Assembly: GCA_964384825.1 (NCBI GenBank)
Contig: CAYLMM010000041.1
Span: forward strand, 1 to 25,274
Direction of reading: 5' to 3'
Source of the DNA: CAYLMM01 sp964384825
Lineage (GTDB): Bacteria; Krumholzibacteriota; Krumholzibacteriia; LZORAL124-64-63
DNA length: 25,274 bases
Made by a program: the position numbers and the translations under genes. The notes under the pieces are model-generated. The model saw only the letters and a program-made list of their open reading frames with translations, had not been told where the DNA came from and did not search any database. The number at the start of each line of letters is the position of its first letter. Position 1 is the stretch's first letter. Shown one piece after another: positions 1 through 8,824 of the stretch.

Positions 1-403
1 CGGTCTCGAAGATCTCGTTGGCCTCGCCCTGGTCCTGCAGATCCGGGGGGCCGCGGTGGATCGGGGCGCGCTTCTCGGGCTCGGGCACCGGGCCCTTGCC
101 GTCGATCGGATCGCCCAGCAGGTTGAACAGACGGCCGAGGCTCTGGTCGCCCACCGGCACGCTGATCGGCGCTCCGGTGTCCAGGCCCTTCATGCCGCGG
201 ACCAGGCCGTCGGAAGCATCCATGGCGATGCAGCGCACGACGTTGTTGCCGATGTGCTGCGCCACCTCGACCACCAGGTCGATGCCCTGGTCGGCGTCCT
301 GGATCTTCACGGCGTTGAGGATCTCGGGCAGGTGGTCCGCGTCGAACTCCAGGTCGACCGTCGGTCCGATCACCTGCACGATGCGTCCGTAATTCTCGGC
401 CAT
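1..403 (-). CDS. atpD: F1Fo ATP synthase subunit beta, N-terminal part
   Basis: This is the catalytic beta subunit of the F1 head, which binds and interconverts ADP and ATP. Only the first ~134 residues are in the window; the gene runs off the left edge. The product starts MAENYGRIVQVIGPTVDLEF, the usual beta-subunit beta-barrel opening. It continues through VVRCIAMDASDGLVRGM and ends shortly after LGRLFNLLGDPIDGKGPV, before the Walker A motif. The ATG at 401-403 is preceded by AAGGAGACGGAAGAAG, a good ribosome site. It lies 67 bp after atpG in the same operon. A subunit epsilon gene would be expected next but cannot be seen. Confidence 0.97.
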   Translation of the reverse strand, partial: MAENYGRIVQVIGPTVDLEFDADHLPEILNAVKIQDADQGIDLVVEVAQHIGNNVVRCIAMDASDGLVRGMKGLDTGAPISVPVGDQSLGRLFNLLGDPIDGKGPVPEPEKRAPIHRGPPDLQDQGEANEIFET

Positions 404-470
404 CTTCTTCCGTCTCCTTGCTGGTCCGGTCGATCCGTCCGGCGATTCCGGGCGGACCTCGGTCTGGAAT

Positions 471-1340
471 CTAGAGCGCGTTCACGCCGCCGACGATCTC
501 GGTCAGCTCCTGCGTGATGGCGGCCTGCCGCTCGCGGTTGCGCCGCAGCGTCAGGTGCTCGATCAGTTCGCCGGCGTTCTCGGTGGCGGCGGTCATGCTG
601 GTCATCCGCGCCCCGTGCTCGCTGGCGTAGGCCTCGCAAAGCGTGACGTACACGCGGTTGCGCAGGTACAGCGGCATCAGGGCCGCGTAGATGGCTTCCT
701 TGCCCGGCTCCCAGATGTAATCCAGGGCCGCGCCTTCCTCCTCGCCCTCGGCTTCGGGCGGGGTGATCGGCAGGATCTCGGCGGCCTTCGGGCGCTGGGT
801 CATCGTCGAGACGAACTCGGCGTAGACCAGGTGCACCTCGTCGACCTCGCGGTCGAGGAAACGCTTCACGGCGAACTCGCCCACCAGGCGCGCCTTCTCG
901 TCGCTCGCGGCGCCGCCGAAGTCGTCGTGGCTGGCCGTGACGTCGTAGCCGCGCTTGGCGAAGAAGTCGCGCGCGCGGCGACCCACGGCGCAGATCTCCA
1001 CCGGCACGCCGTCGGCGACCGAGGCGTCGATCGCGGTCTTGGCCGCGCGGATCACGTTCATGTTGTACGCGCCGCAAAGGCCCTTGTCCGCGGTCACGAC
1101 CACGTACAGGCGCTTCTTCACGTCGCGCCGCTCGAAGTAGGGATGGTCGCCGCCGCCGGTTTCGGCCAGATGCTGCAGCAGGCCTGTCAGCTTGGCGGAA
1201 TAGGGGCGGGCGGCGAGCAGGCGTTCCTGGGCGCGCCGCAGCTTGGCGGCCGCCACCATCTTCATCGCCTTGGTGATCTGCTGCGTCGACTTGACGGAGC
1301 GGATCCGCTTGTTGATCGCCTTGATGCCCGCGCCGGCCAC
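471..1340 (-). CDS. atpG: F1Fo ATP synthase subunit gamma
   Basis: This is the central rotor shaft of F1, transmitting c-ring rotation to the alpha3beta3 head. The 289-residue product has the conserved N-terminal coiled coil (KAINKRIRSVKSTQQITKAM, from about residue 7), the DKGLCGAYN motif in the middle, and the closing helix RNRERQAAITQELTEIVGG. Length is normal for the family. The start is GTG (1338-1340), chosen because GGAGG lies 6 bases upstream and only 10 bp separate it from the atpA stop. It is cotranscribed between atpA and atpD. Confidence 0.97.
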   Translation of the reverse strand: MAGAGIKAINKRIRSVKSTQQITKAMKMVAAAKLRRAQERLLAARPYSAKLTGLLQHLAETGGGDHPYFERRDVKKRLYVVVTADKGLCGAYNMNVIRAAKTAIDASVADGVPVEICAVGRRARDFFAKRGYDVTASHDDFGGAASDEKARLVGEFAVKRFLDREVDEVHLVYAEFVSTMTQRPKAAEILPITPPEAEGEEEGAALDYIWEPGKEAIYAALMPLYLRNRVYVTLCEAYASEHGARMTSMTAATENAGELIEHLTLRRNRERQAAITQELTEIVGGVNAL

Positions 1341-1350
1341 GGCCTACCTC

Positions 1351-2862
<1,512 letters not shown>

Positions 2863-2889
2863 TTCCGAACTCCTCGTTCAGCCGCATTG

Positions 2890-3438
2890 TCAGCGGACGT
2901 CCGCCTGCGAGAGACTCCGGCGCAACCGCTTCAGGCCGGTGCGCAGGGTGCCGTCTATGACGCGGTCGCCGATGGTGACCTTGACGCCGCCGATGATCGC
3001 CGGATCCACCTTCGTAGCCAGGATCATCTCGCAACCGGTCAACGTCTTCAATTTGGCGCCCAGCGCCTCCTCCAGGTCGGCGTCCAGGGGCACCGCGGTG
3101 ACCACTTCGGCCCGCTCGTAACCCTGAGCCTTCTGCGCCAGCCGGGCGAACTCGGCGGCGATCTCCTGGAGGTGTTCGATTCTGTTCTTGTCGATCAGCA
3201 GATGGAAGAAGCGCAGCAGCGTCGGCTCGATCCGCTCGCCGAAAGCCGCGTTCAGCAGCTTCATCTTCTCCGCCTTGGAAACCTGGGGTCCTTCGAGGAA
3301 GGACCGGACCTCGGCGTTCGCCTCCAGCGCGGCGGACACCGCGGCGTAGGAGGCTGCGACCCCGGCGAGGGCGTCGGCCTTCTGCGCCGCCGCCAGCAGC
3401 GCCTGGGCGTAACGGCTGGAGACCCCGCGATCACGCAT
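2890..3438 (-). CDS. atpH: F1Fo ATP synthase subunit delta (OSCP)
   Basis: This is the peripheral-stalk subunit that ties the top of the F1 head to the b subunits. The 182-residue product begins MRDRGVSSRYAQALLAAA, the typical RYAxAL opening. It carries a helical N-terminal domain to about residue 105 and ends with the conserved C-terminal region KVDPAIIGGVKVTIGDRVID followed by a basic helix. Length is normal. Its ATG overlaps the end of atpF by 8 nt, suggesting translational coupling, and atpA follows after 27 bp. Confidence 0.95.
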   Translation of the reverse strand: MRDRGVSSRYAQALLAAAQKADALAGVAASYAAVSAALEANAEVRSFLEGPQVSKAEKMKLLNAAFGERIEPTLLRFFHLLIDKNRIEHLQEIAAEFARLAQKAQGYERAEVVTAVPLDADLEEALGAKLKTLTGCEMILATKVDPAIIGGVKVTIGDRVIDGTLRTGLKRLRRSLSQADVR

Positions 3439-3922
3439 TGGGCATCTCCCCGAGATCTTCGATGTAATCCTGGACCAGCTTGCGATGGGTCTGGTCGTCC
3501 AGCTTCTGCCCGATCAGCTTCTCGGCCGCGCCGATGGCCAGGTCCACGACCTGGTCCTTCAGCTCGACCTGGGCGTTCCGGGTCTCGACCTCGAGATCGG
3601 TGCGCGCCTTGTCCAGGGTGGCCTCGGCCTTCTGCCGGGCCTCGGCCTGGATGCGGTCGGCGAGATCCTCGCCCCGTTTGACCGCTTCCTGGACGCGCTC
3701 CTTCTCGATGACCTTGATCGACCCGAGCTGGACCTCGAACTCGTCCTTCAGCTTCGAGGCGTCGTCGCGGGCGGTGTCCGCGGCGGCGTAGTCGCTGCGG
3801 ATCTTTTCGCGACGGGCGTCGAGAAGGTCGAGCACCGGACCCCACGCGTACTTCTTCAGGATCCAGACGACGATCAGGAACCCGATGACGGTGGTCAGGA
3901 TGACGGGTACGTCGATATGCAT
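3431..3922 (-). CDS. atpF: F1Fo ATP synthase subunit b
   Basis: This is the membrane-anchored peripheral-stalk subunit. The 163-residue product has one N-terminal transmembrane helix (about residues 6-24, VPVILTTVIGFLIVVWIL). A long charged, Ala-rich, probably coiled-coil helix (about 28-145) follows, ending in the AIGAAEKLIGQKLD segment that contacts delta. Only one b-type gene is present, so a b2 homodimer is expected. The ATG is preceded by GGAAGG 7 bases upstream. The gene sits 104 bp after atpE, with a GC-rich hairpin in the gap, and overlaps atpH by 8 nt. Confidence 0.95.
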   Translation of the reverse strand: MHIDVPVILTTVIGFLIVVWILKKYAWGPVLDLLDARREKIRSDYAAADTARDDASKLKDEFEVQLGSIKVIEKERVQEAVKRGEDLADRIQAEARQKAEATLDKARTDLEVETRNAQVELKDQVVDLAIGAAEKLIGQKLDDQTHRKLVQDYIEDLGEMPNA

Positions 3923-3992
3923 ACCGTAACCTTCCGCGGTCGGCGAATACTGCCCGCGATAGGACGACCGGCGATCCTGCGATCATTGCCGG

Positions 3993-4014
3993 CCGCCCGC
4001 TGCTTCGCGGGCGG
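3993..4014. promoter_or_regulatory. GC-rich hairpin between atpE and atpF
   Basis: A perfect 8-bp inverted repeat (CCGCCCGC, 6-nt loop, GCGGGCGG) lies 12 bp past the atpE stop. No T-run follows it on the minus strand, so it is unlikely to be a full terminator. A 3' hairpin after atpE could protect the upstream mRNA and help make the many c subunits needed per complex; that role is inferred. Confidence 0.5.
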
Positions 4015-4026
4015 ATATCGCCTTGG

Positions 4027-4251
4027 CTAGCCCAGGTTGCCCATCAGCAGGATGACGGAAAGCAGGGCGTAGATCGTCAGAGCCTCGATGAACGCGCAAC
4101 CGATGATCATCGCCGTCTGGATCTGCCCGATCGCCTCGGGCTGACGGCCCATGGCCTCCATGGCGGAGCCGATGGCCCGACCCAGACCGAGACCGGAACC
4201 GACGGCGGCGATGCCGACGCCGAGGGGAAGAGCCAAACCTAGCAGTTCCAT
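4027..4251 (-). CDS. atpE: F1Fo ATP synthase subunit c
   Basis: This is the proteolipid that forms the membrane rotor ring. The 74-residue product is a two-helix hairpin with a polar RQPE loop (about 36-39) and the ion-carrying carboxylate Glu56 in helix 2 (GCAFIEALTIYALL). The glutamine and Ser/Thr ligands that mark Na+ rings (as in Ilyobacter: Gln32, Ser66, Thr67) are replaced by Leu23, Ala57 and Leu58, so proton coupling is likely. The frame is open 22 codons further up. The ATG at 4249-4251 is chosen because AAAGGTGG precedes it and the product then starts MELLGLALPLG like the family. Confidence 0.96.
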   Translation of the reverse strand: MELLGLALPLGVGIAAVGSGLGLGRAIGSAMEAMGRQPEAIGQIQTAMIIGCAFIEALTIYALLSVILLMGNLG

Positions 4252-4313
4252 TGTTCCACCTTTCTGAGGGTTGCGGGTTTTCATCCCCGCTGTTTCCGGA
4301 GCGATGTCCGGCG

Positions 4314-5339
4314 TCAATGCCCGAGCGCCTCATCCCCGTGATCGTGGTGCGGCAGCATGAGGGCGATATAAACGGTCGAGAGCAGCGTGAAGACCAGGGC
4401 CTGGATGGTGCTGGTCAGCAGCGCGAGGAACATGATCGGCACCTGGATGGGAATGCCGAAGGGCACGTGCAGCGCCGAGAGCATGCCGGCGCCCAGAATG
4501 ATGAACACGGCGATCAGCTTGTCCTCGCCCATCACGTTGCCGAAGAGACGCAGGCTCAGGCTGACCGGCTTGATGAACTCGCCGAGCAGTTCGAGCGGGA
4601 ACATCAAGGGTACGAAAGCCCACTCGACTCCGCTCTGGGGCGAGCCGGCCAGATGGTGCAGGTAGCCCCCGATGCCGTTCTCCTTGATGCCGATGTACTG
4701 CACGTAGAAGAAGGTGCAGAGCGCCAGGGCCAGCGTCGTGTTGATCGACGAGGTCGAGGCGTGCATGAAGGGCACCAGGCCCATCAGGTTGTTGATCAGG
4801 ATGAAGAGGAACAGCGTTCCCAGATAGGGAGTGTAGCGCCGCGCGGTCGGCCCGATGACCGCCTCGAACATGTTGTACAGCCCGTCGACCACGATCTCGA
4901 CCGCGACCTGCAGCCGCGTGGGATCCTGGGTCCGGCGCGTGTAGACGCGGGCGAAGATCAGCACGATGATGATCGCCGCGACCGCGGAAAAGATCGGATC
5001 CTGGAAACGGGTCAGCGCCGAGGCGGCCGCGGGATCCTCGCCGCCGGAGCGCATCAGCCCGGTGGCCACGCCGATCAGGTTGATCAGGTGGTAGGGGTCC
5101 GCCTCGTGGGCGCCGCCGTGTTCTTCGCCGTGCGCCTCGCCGTGGGCCTCGTCGGCCGCGCCGTGCTCGGCGCCGGGCTCGACGACCGTCTGCGCATCGC
5201 CCTGCTGGTCGGCGACGGCCTGTTCGGCCGCGACGGCGTGATGGGAATCGTCCCGGTCCGAAGCGATCGCGGGCGCGGTCAATACGAAAGCGCCGACCAG
5301 CAACCCGAACGCGACCAGGAACCGAAACCTAGTGTTCAT
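4314..5339 (-). CDS. atpB: F1Fo ATP synthase subunit a, with signal peptide and His-rich extension
   Basis: This is the stator membrane subunit forming the proton half-channels. The essential arginine is Arg264 in SLSLRLFGNVMGED. A carboxylate (Asp273) lies at the position of E. coli Glu219, and Gln313 lies in the TIQALVF helix. At 341 residues it is about 70 longer than E. coli subunit a. The excess is N-terminal: a probable signal peptide (1-27, hydrophobic core FLVAFGLLVGAFVL, AIAS end), then a soluble Ala/Glu/His-rich segment (about 28-80, with HGEAHGEEHGGAHE). The C-terminus is also His-rich (HHDHGDEALGH). Similar extensions occur in some Bacteroidota-like lineages. It overlaps the upstream gene by 11 nt. 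Confidence 0.96.
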   Translation of the reverse strand: MNTRFRFLVAFGLLVGAFVLTAPAIASDRDDSHHAVAAEQAVADQQGDAQTVVEPGAEHGAADEAHGEAHGEEHGGAHEADPYHLINLIGVATGLMRSGGEDPAAASALTRFQDPIFSAVAAIIIVLIFARVYTRRTQDPTRLQVAVEIVVDGLYNMFEAVIGPTARRYTPYLGTLFLFILINNLMGLVPFMHASTSSINTTLALALCTFFYVQYIGIKENGIGGYLHHLAGSPQSGVEWAFVPLMFPLELLGEFIKPVSLSLRLFGNVMGEDKLIAVFIILGAGMLSALHVPFGIPIQVPIMFLALLTSTIQALVFTLLSTVYIALMLPHHDHGDEALGH

Positions 5340-5730
5340 CGTCTCCGTGTCCCTCTGGTGGTGACATCTTCAGACTCGGACGCTGCCACAATGTGGTAAC
5401 CACAAGGGCAACAAGCAAAAGAGAAAAGCCTATCAATGTCGGAATCGGCGCCGCCCTGCCCGTCAGCAGGGCCCAGACGGCGATCGCGTAGAGCGCCGCC
5501 TTGCCGCAGACCAGCGCCGCGATCCGGCCGCGCGGACGGCTCGCGCCGGGCGGCAGCAGGGCCGCCTTGATCAGGCCCTCGATCAGCCAGAAACCGGCCG
5601 CGCCCCAGACGGCGGCGGCCAGCATGCAGCCGGCGAAACCGAAATCGACCAGCGGGCCGAGAACGAAAAAGCCGACCACCGCGGCCGATATGGTGGCGAC
5701 GCGCGCCTTCTTGAGCAGCGAGTATCTCAC
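5329..5730 (-). CDS. atpI: ATP synthase subunit I-like membrane protein
   Basis: This small integral membrane protein of 133 residues has about four hydrophobic segments (roughly 12-30, 33-58, 69-88 and 95-112) and an acidic, His-containing tail (EGHGDDEH). There is no strong sequence signature. The call rests on topology, size and its place between atpZ and atpB, where AtpI normally sits. Family members help c-ring assembly, possibly with Mg2+ supply. The stop overlaps the atpB start by 11 nt and its own start overlaps the atpZ end by 4 nt (ATGA), so the three genes look translationally coupled. Confidence 0.75.
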   Translation of the reverse strand: MRYSLLKKARVATISAAVVGFFVLGPLVDFGFAGCMLAAAVWGAAGFWLIEGLIKAALLPPGASRPRGRIAALVCGKAALYAIAVWALLTGRAAPIPTLIGFSLLLVALVVTTLWQRPSLKMSPPEGHGDDEH

Positions 5731-5975
5731 TGGTTGCTTCCGTGTTCCTTGAGGATCGACCAGATCTGCCGGGCCGCGGCCAGCAATCCGACCACCGCTC
5801 CGACAGCCTGCCAGGTCGTCTGATGACCCCAGCGTCCGCCGGCCCAGTGCCCGATCAGGTAGCCGAGGGCCGGCCCGGCGAGCAGCATCATCGGGATGGC
5901 GGTGAAGATGCCGATATCCCGCGTCCGCTTGCCGCGTTCGTCCCGCTCACGACGATCTTCGGGTTTCCCTGCCAT
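5727..5975 (-). CDS. atpZ: AtpZ-like protein (F0F1-ATPase subunit family)
   Basis: This 82-residue protein has a charged N-terminus rich in Arg, Asp and Glu (about 1-20) followed by two transmembrane helices (about 22-45 and 53-74) forming a hairpin. Size, topology and position as first gene of the atp operon match the AtpZ/AtpQ family, which forms a complex with AtpI and has been linked to Mg2+ or Ca2+ transport and c-ring assembly. No strong ribosome site precedes its ATG (5973-5975). It is preceded by a strong hairpin and a possible promoter. Confidence 0.75.
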   Translation of the reverse strand: MAGKPEDRRERDERGKRTRDIGIFTAIPMMLLAGPALGYLIGHWAGGRWGHQTTWQAVGAVVGLLAAARQIWSILKEHGSNQ

Positions 5976-6001
5976 GGCGGCGACCCGTCATTGTGGTCGG
6001 C

Positions 6002-6029
6002 GCCGGCCGCGGAAAACGCCGCGACCGGC
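6002..6029. promoter_or_regulatory. Strong hairpin in the atp operon leader
   Basis: An 11-bp stem with one U-G wobble on the minus-strand RNA (GCCGGTCGCGG, 6-nt loop CGTTTT, CCGCGGCCGGC) lies 26 bp upstream of the atpZ start. No T-run follows, so it is not a classical terminator for bactofilin. If transcription starts from the candidate promoter just upstream, this would be the 5' end of the atp mRNA and could act as a stabiliser. Confidence 0.5.
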
Positions 6030-6034
6030 ACACA

Positions 6035-6062
6035 TGAATACCGGAAGAATCCCGCCTGTCAA
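6035..6062 (-). promoter_or_regulatory. Candidate sigma-70-type promoter of the atp operon
   Basis: On the minus strand a perfect -35 hexamer TTGACA (6057-6062) is followed after 16 bp by TATTCA (6035-6040) as a weak -10. It lies in the only sizeable gap (122 bp) between bactofilin and atpZ, where an operon promoter would be expected. The -10 match is poor, so confidence is limited. Confidence 0.4.
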
Positions 6063-6097
6063 CAACAATGGCCGCATGGATGCCATGCGCCGCGGAA

Positions 6098-6520
6098 CTA
6101 CTTCCCGGGCTGGCCCTGGGGCGCGGGCGCCGCGCCGGCGGCCGGAGCGGCCGGCGTCCGGCGGTGCTCCCCGCCCATGCTGCAATTGCCTTCGAAGAAG
6201 ACGCCCTCGTCGATGACCAGCCGCTTGGTGCGGATGTCGCCCTCGACATGGGAGCCGCTCTGCAGCTCGATCTTGTTCTCGGCCTGGATGTTGCCGAAGA
6301 CCTGGCCGGCGATGATGGCGTTCTTCACCTTGATCTCGGCCCGGACGACGCCGGTCTTGCCGATGATCAGGTTCTCGGGGGTCTCGATGTTGCCCGAGAA
6401 CTCCCCTTCGATCCGGAAGGCGCCCTTGACCTGCACCTTGCCGTCGAACTTGCATCCCTGGGCCAGAATGGACGTCTGCCGGCTGTCGACCTCGTGGCTC
6501 TCGGCGTCCTTCCCGAACAT
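6098..6520 (-). CDS. Bactofilin
   Basis: Bactofilins are small proteins that polymerise without nucleotide into filaments, often membrane-associated, and position cell-wall or chromosome-segregation machinery. The 140-residue product has the right-handed beta-helix pattern of short repeating strands (GAFRIEGEFSGNIETPENLI, then repeats ending near EGVFFEGNCSMG) at about residues 16-118. It is flanked by a short charged N-terminus and an Ala/Pro/Gly-rich disordered tail (about 124-140). The ATG at 6518-6520 is chosen because AGGAGG lies just upstream. It is downstream of an M23 peptidase gene, the pairing known for bactofilin with LmdC or Csd-type peptidases in cell-shape control. Confidence 0.92.
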   Translation of the reverse strand: MFGKDAESHEVDSRQTSILAQGCKFDGKVQVKGAFRIEGEFSGNIETPENLIIGKTGVVRAEIKVKNAIIAGQVFGNIQAENKIELQSGSHVEGDIRTKRLVIDEGVFFEGNCSMGGEHRRTPAAPAAGAAPAPQGQPGK

Positions 6521-6603
6521 GGCTCTTCCTCCTGGGCTTGCGCCTTGATCAACTTTGGCTCTCTCCGCCGCGACCATCGCCGCGGAAAGCGGGGATCCCG
6601 GCC

Positions 6604-7431
6604 CTAGGGCTGCGGATCTCCCGGTATCACGCTGCGGGGATCCACCGCGCGATCCCCTTTCCAAACCTCGAAATGCAGGTGGGGCGCGCTCGCCTGGCCC
6701 GTGCCGCCGAGCTCGCCGATCCGCTGTCCGCGATCGACCCGGTCGCCGGGCAGCACGGACAGGCTGTTGCAATGGCCGTAGACCGTTACGTAACCGAATC
6801 CATGACGGATTTCAACATAGTTTCCCAGATAATCGTCCCATTCGGCGCGGACGACGACGCCCCGGCCCGCCGCCAGCAGCGGAGAACCGGTCGGAGCGAC
6901 CAGATCGATCCCCAGGTGCGGCATCTCGCCGCGGTGGGTATCGCCCTCGGTGAACTCCTTGGTCACGTAGCCGCGCGACGGCCACAGATCGGGCGGCGGG
7001 GTCATGATCTCGGGCGCGAAGGTGCGCAGATCGGGCTTTCCGGCCGCGGCGCCGGTCGCCGTGGCCGCGATCCGCACATCGCCGTCCGTGGTTGCGGCGG
7101 TGTCGGCGACCGCGGCGGCGGGTTCGACCCCCAGCATGAACAGCAGCCTTTCCTGCAGCCCGCGGATCTCCTCGATCTCGCGCTCCAGTTCGGCGGTGCG
7201 GGCCAGCTCGACCCTCGCGATCGCCAGCTCCTGCTCCACGGCCGCGTTGTGCGCCGCCTTCCGCACCAGCCGCCCGCCGGTGGCCAGGACCACGATCACC
7301 AGCAGGGCCAGCACGACCGACAGCCCGGCCAGCACCAGCGCCAGGTTGCGGCCGACCACGTATTCGCGGCTGGGCCGCTCGTCGCTCGGCACCAGGATCA
7401 CTCGGGTCTGCGGCGGCAGACGGAAACCCAT
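6604..7431 (-). CDS. Membrane-anchored M23 (LytM-type) peptidoglycan endopeptidase
   Basis: A periplasmic zinc endopeptidase predicted to cut peptidoglycan cross-links. The 275-residue product has a basic cytoplasmic N-terminus, one transmembrane helix (about 29-50), a coiled coil (about 62-97), an Ala/Thr-rich linker, and a C-terminal M23 domain from about 150. Zinc ligands are His172, Asp176 (HLGID) and His253 (HLHFEV). His220 (YGH) and His251 complete the active site, so it should be active rather than a degenerate activator. A GTG at 7437 overlaps the kinase stop. I prefer ATG 7431 because GGAGG is 7 bases upstream of it but only 1 base from the GTG. Bactofilin follows after 83 bp and is its likely scaffold. 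Confidence 0.92.
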   Translation of the reverse strand: MGFRLPPQTRVILVPSDERPSREYVVGRNLALVLAGLSVVLALLVIVVLATGGRLVRKAAHNAAVEQELAIARVELARTAELEREIEEIRGLQERLLFMLGVEPAAAVADTAATTDGDVRIAATATGAAAGKPDLRTFAPEIMTPPPDLWPSRGYVTKEFTEGDTHRGEMPHLGIDLVAPTGSPLLAAGRGVVVRAEWDDYLGNYVEIRHGFGYVTVYGHCNSLSVLPGDRVDRGQRIGELGGTGQASAPHLHFEVWKGDRAVDPRSVIPGDPQP

Positions 7432-7433
7432 GG

Positions 7434-8813
7434 TCACGCCTCCGGCGTATCTTCGCGCAGCAAGGGGAAGCTCATCACGAAGCGGGCCCCCGGCTCGTCA
7501 GCGTCGCGTTTCAGTTCCACCCTGCCGCCGTGTTCATGAATGATGCGCGCCAGGATCGCCAGGCCCAGACCGGTGCCCTTGCCGTATTCCTTGGTCGTGT
7601 AGAACGGCAGGAAGATCTTCTCGGCCGCCTCGGCGGAAATTCCCGGCCCGGTATCGCGGAACACGACCACGCCCTCGCCGGGCGCGCTCTCTTCGAGGCT
7701 GATCTCGATGCGCCCGCCGTCCGGCATGGCGTCCAGCGCGTTGGAGACGAGGTTGAAGAAGACCTGCTCCAGCTCGTTGCGGTTGCCGTGGATGGTCAGC
7801 GGATCGCGCTCGTCGATCTCCACCTCCACTCCGGCGACCTTCAGGTTCTTCTCCATCAGGAAGACGGTTTCGTGGACCAGCTCGGCCAGGTTCTGCGGGC
7901 TGCGTTCGCGGCCCGAGGCCCGGGCGAAGTTCAGCAGGCCCTTGATGATGGTGCGGCACTGCTCGGTCTGGCGGATGATCCGCTGCAGATCCTCGGCGTC
8001 CTCCTCGGACTCGTTGGCCTCCTCGAGCATCTGGGCCGACAGCAGGATCGAGCCGAGCGGCGTGTTGAGCTGATGGGCCACGCCGGCGGCGATCTGGCCG
8101 ATGCTGGCCAGCTTCTCGGTCTCGCTCATCTTGTCCTCGAGCCGCCGCTCCGAGGTGACGTCGCGCGCGATCACCACGTAGCCGCGCTCGGTCCGGACAT
8201 CGTCGCGCGGGCCCGCCGCGACCGGGGAGACCGACATCGCGACCAGGCCGTTCTCGGGCATCTCGCCGCGCCGCAGCGGCATCTCGAAATGCATGCTGGA
8301 GTTGCTCTTCTCGGCGGCCTTCATCGCCCGGTCGATCTCCACGCCCCAGCAGAGGTGGATGTCGCGGAACGGCTTGCCCAGCACGTTGCGCCGCGGCTCG
8401 CCGAAGAGGGCCTCGGCGACCTTGTTCCACTCCAGGATCAGGCCGTCGCGATCGAGCAGGAAGATCGCCTCGCCGGCGTGGTTGATGATGTTGCGGTACT
8501 TCTGCTCCGAGCGCCGCAGCCGCAACTGGTCGACCTGCCTACGGCGCAGGATCAGCCAGAAGCCCCACCCCACCAGCACGAACAGCAGCATCGAAACGAT
8601 CGACCAGATCAGCGGGAACGGCCCGATCTCCCGAGCGGCCTGCGACAGATGATGCAGGCGCTCGGCGCGCATGTAGCGGATCAGATGGATGGTGTTGAAG
8701 ACGATGATCACCATGAGGATGCCGGTGGTCACCGTCAGGATCAGGCGCAGCTGGTCCGGCAGGCGGACCGTCCGCGATCGATCGGCGATCTTGCTCAGAT
8801 AACCCATCCGCAC
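7434..8813 (-). CDS. PAS-domain sensor histidine kinase, no adjacent response regulator
   Basis: A membrane two-component kinase of 459 residues. Transmembrane helices lie at about 23-45 and 65-89, with only a ~20-residue extracytoplasmic loop, so large external ligands are unlikely. A PAS domain (about 104-220) follows, then HisKA with phospho-acceptor His247 (GVAHQLNTPLGSI). The ATPase domain has N-box NELEQVFFNLVSNALDAM (about 346-363), DTGPGIS and GKGTGLGLAI. The frame stays open into parB, but that extension is low-complexity Arg-rich and is rejected. GTG 8813 has AAGGA 6 bases upstream; ATG 8807 is the alternative. It begins 11 nt after parB, ends 2 nt before the M23 start, and no response regulator is in the window. 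Confidence 0.93.
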   Translation of the reverse strand: MRMGYLSKIADRSRTVRLPDQLRLILTVTTGILMVIIVFNTIHLIRYMRAERLHHLSQAAREIGPFPLIWSIVSMLLFVLVGWGFWLILRRRQVDQLRLRRSEQKYRNIINHAGEAIFLLDRDGLILEWNKVAEALFGEPRRNVLGKPFRDIHLCWGVEIDRAMKAAEKSNSSMHFEMPLRRGEMPENGLVAMSVSPVAAGPRDDVRTERGYVVIARDVTSERRLEDKMSETEKLASIGQIAAGVAHQLNTPLGSILLSAQMLEEANESEEDAEDLQRIIRQTEQCRTIIKGLLNFARASGRERSPQNLAELVHETVFLMEKNLKVAGVEVEIDERDPLTIHGNRNELEQVFFNLVSNALDAMPDGGRIEISLEESAPGEGVVVFRDTGPGISAEAAEKIFLPFYTTKEYGKGTGLGLAILARIIHEHGGRVELKRDADEPGARFVMSFPLLREDTPEA

Positions 8814-8824
8814 CGCGGATCCTT

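Noticed and set aside
4252..4317. 22-codon extension of atpE upstream
   Set aside because: It would overlap the end of atpB and has no family similarity. ATG 4251 has a ribosome site and matches subunit c.
4464..4469. CACGTG core in atpB as a possible third parS
   Set aside because: The flanking bases do not match TGTTN/NAACA.
6074..6088. GCATGG-ATG-CCATGC hairpin after bactofilin as terminator
   Set aside because: The stem is only 6 bp with a 3-nt loop and no T-run; at most a minor structure.
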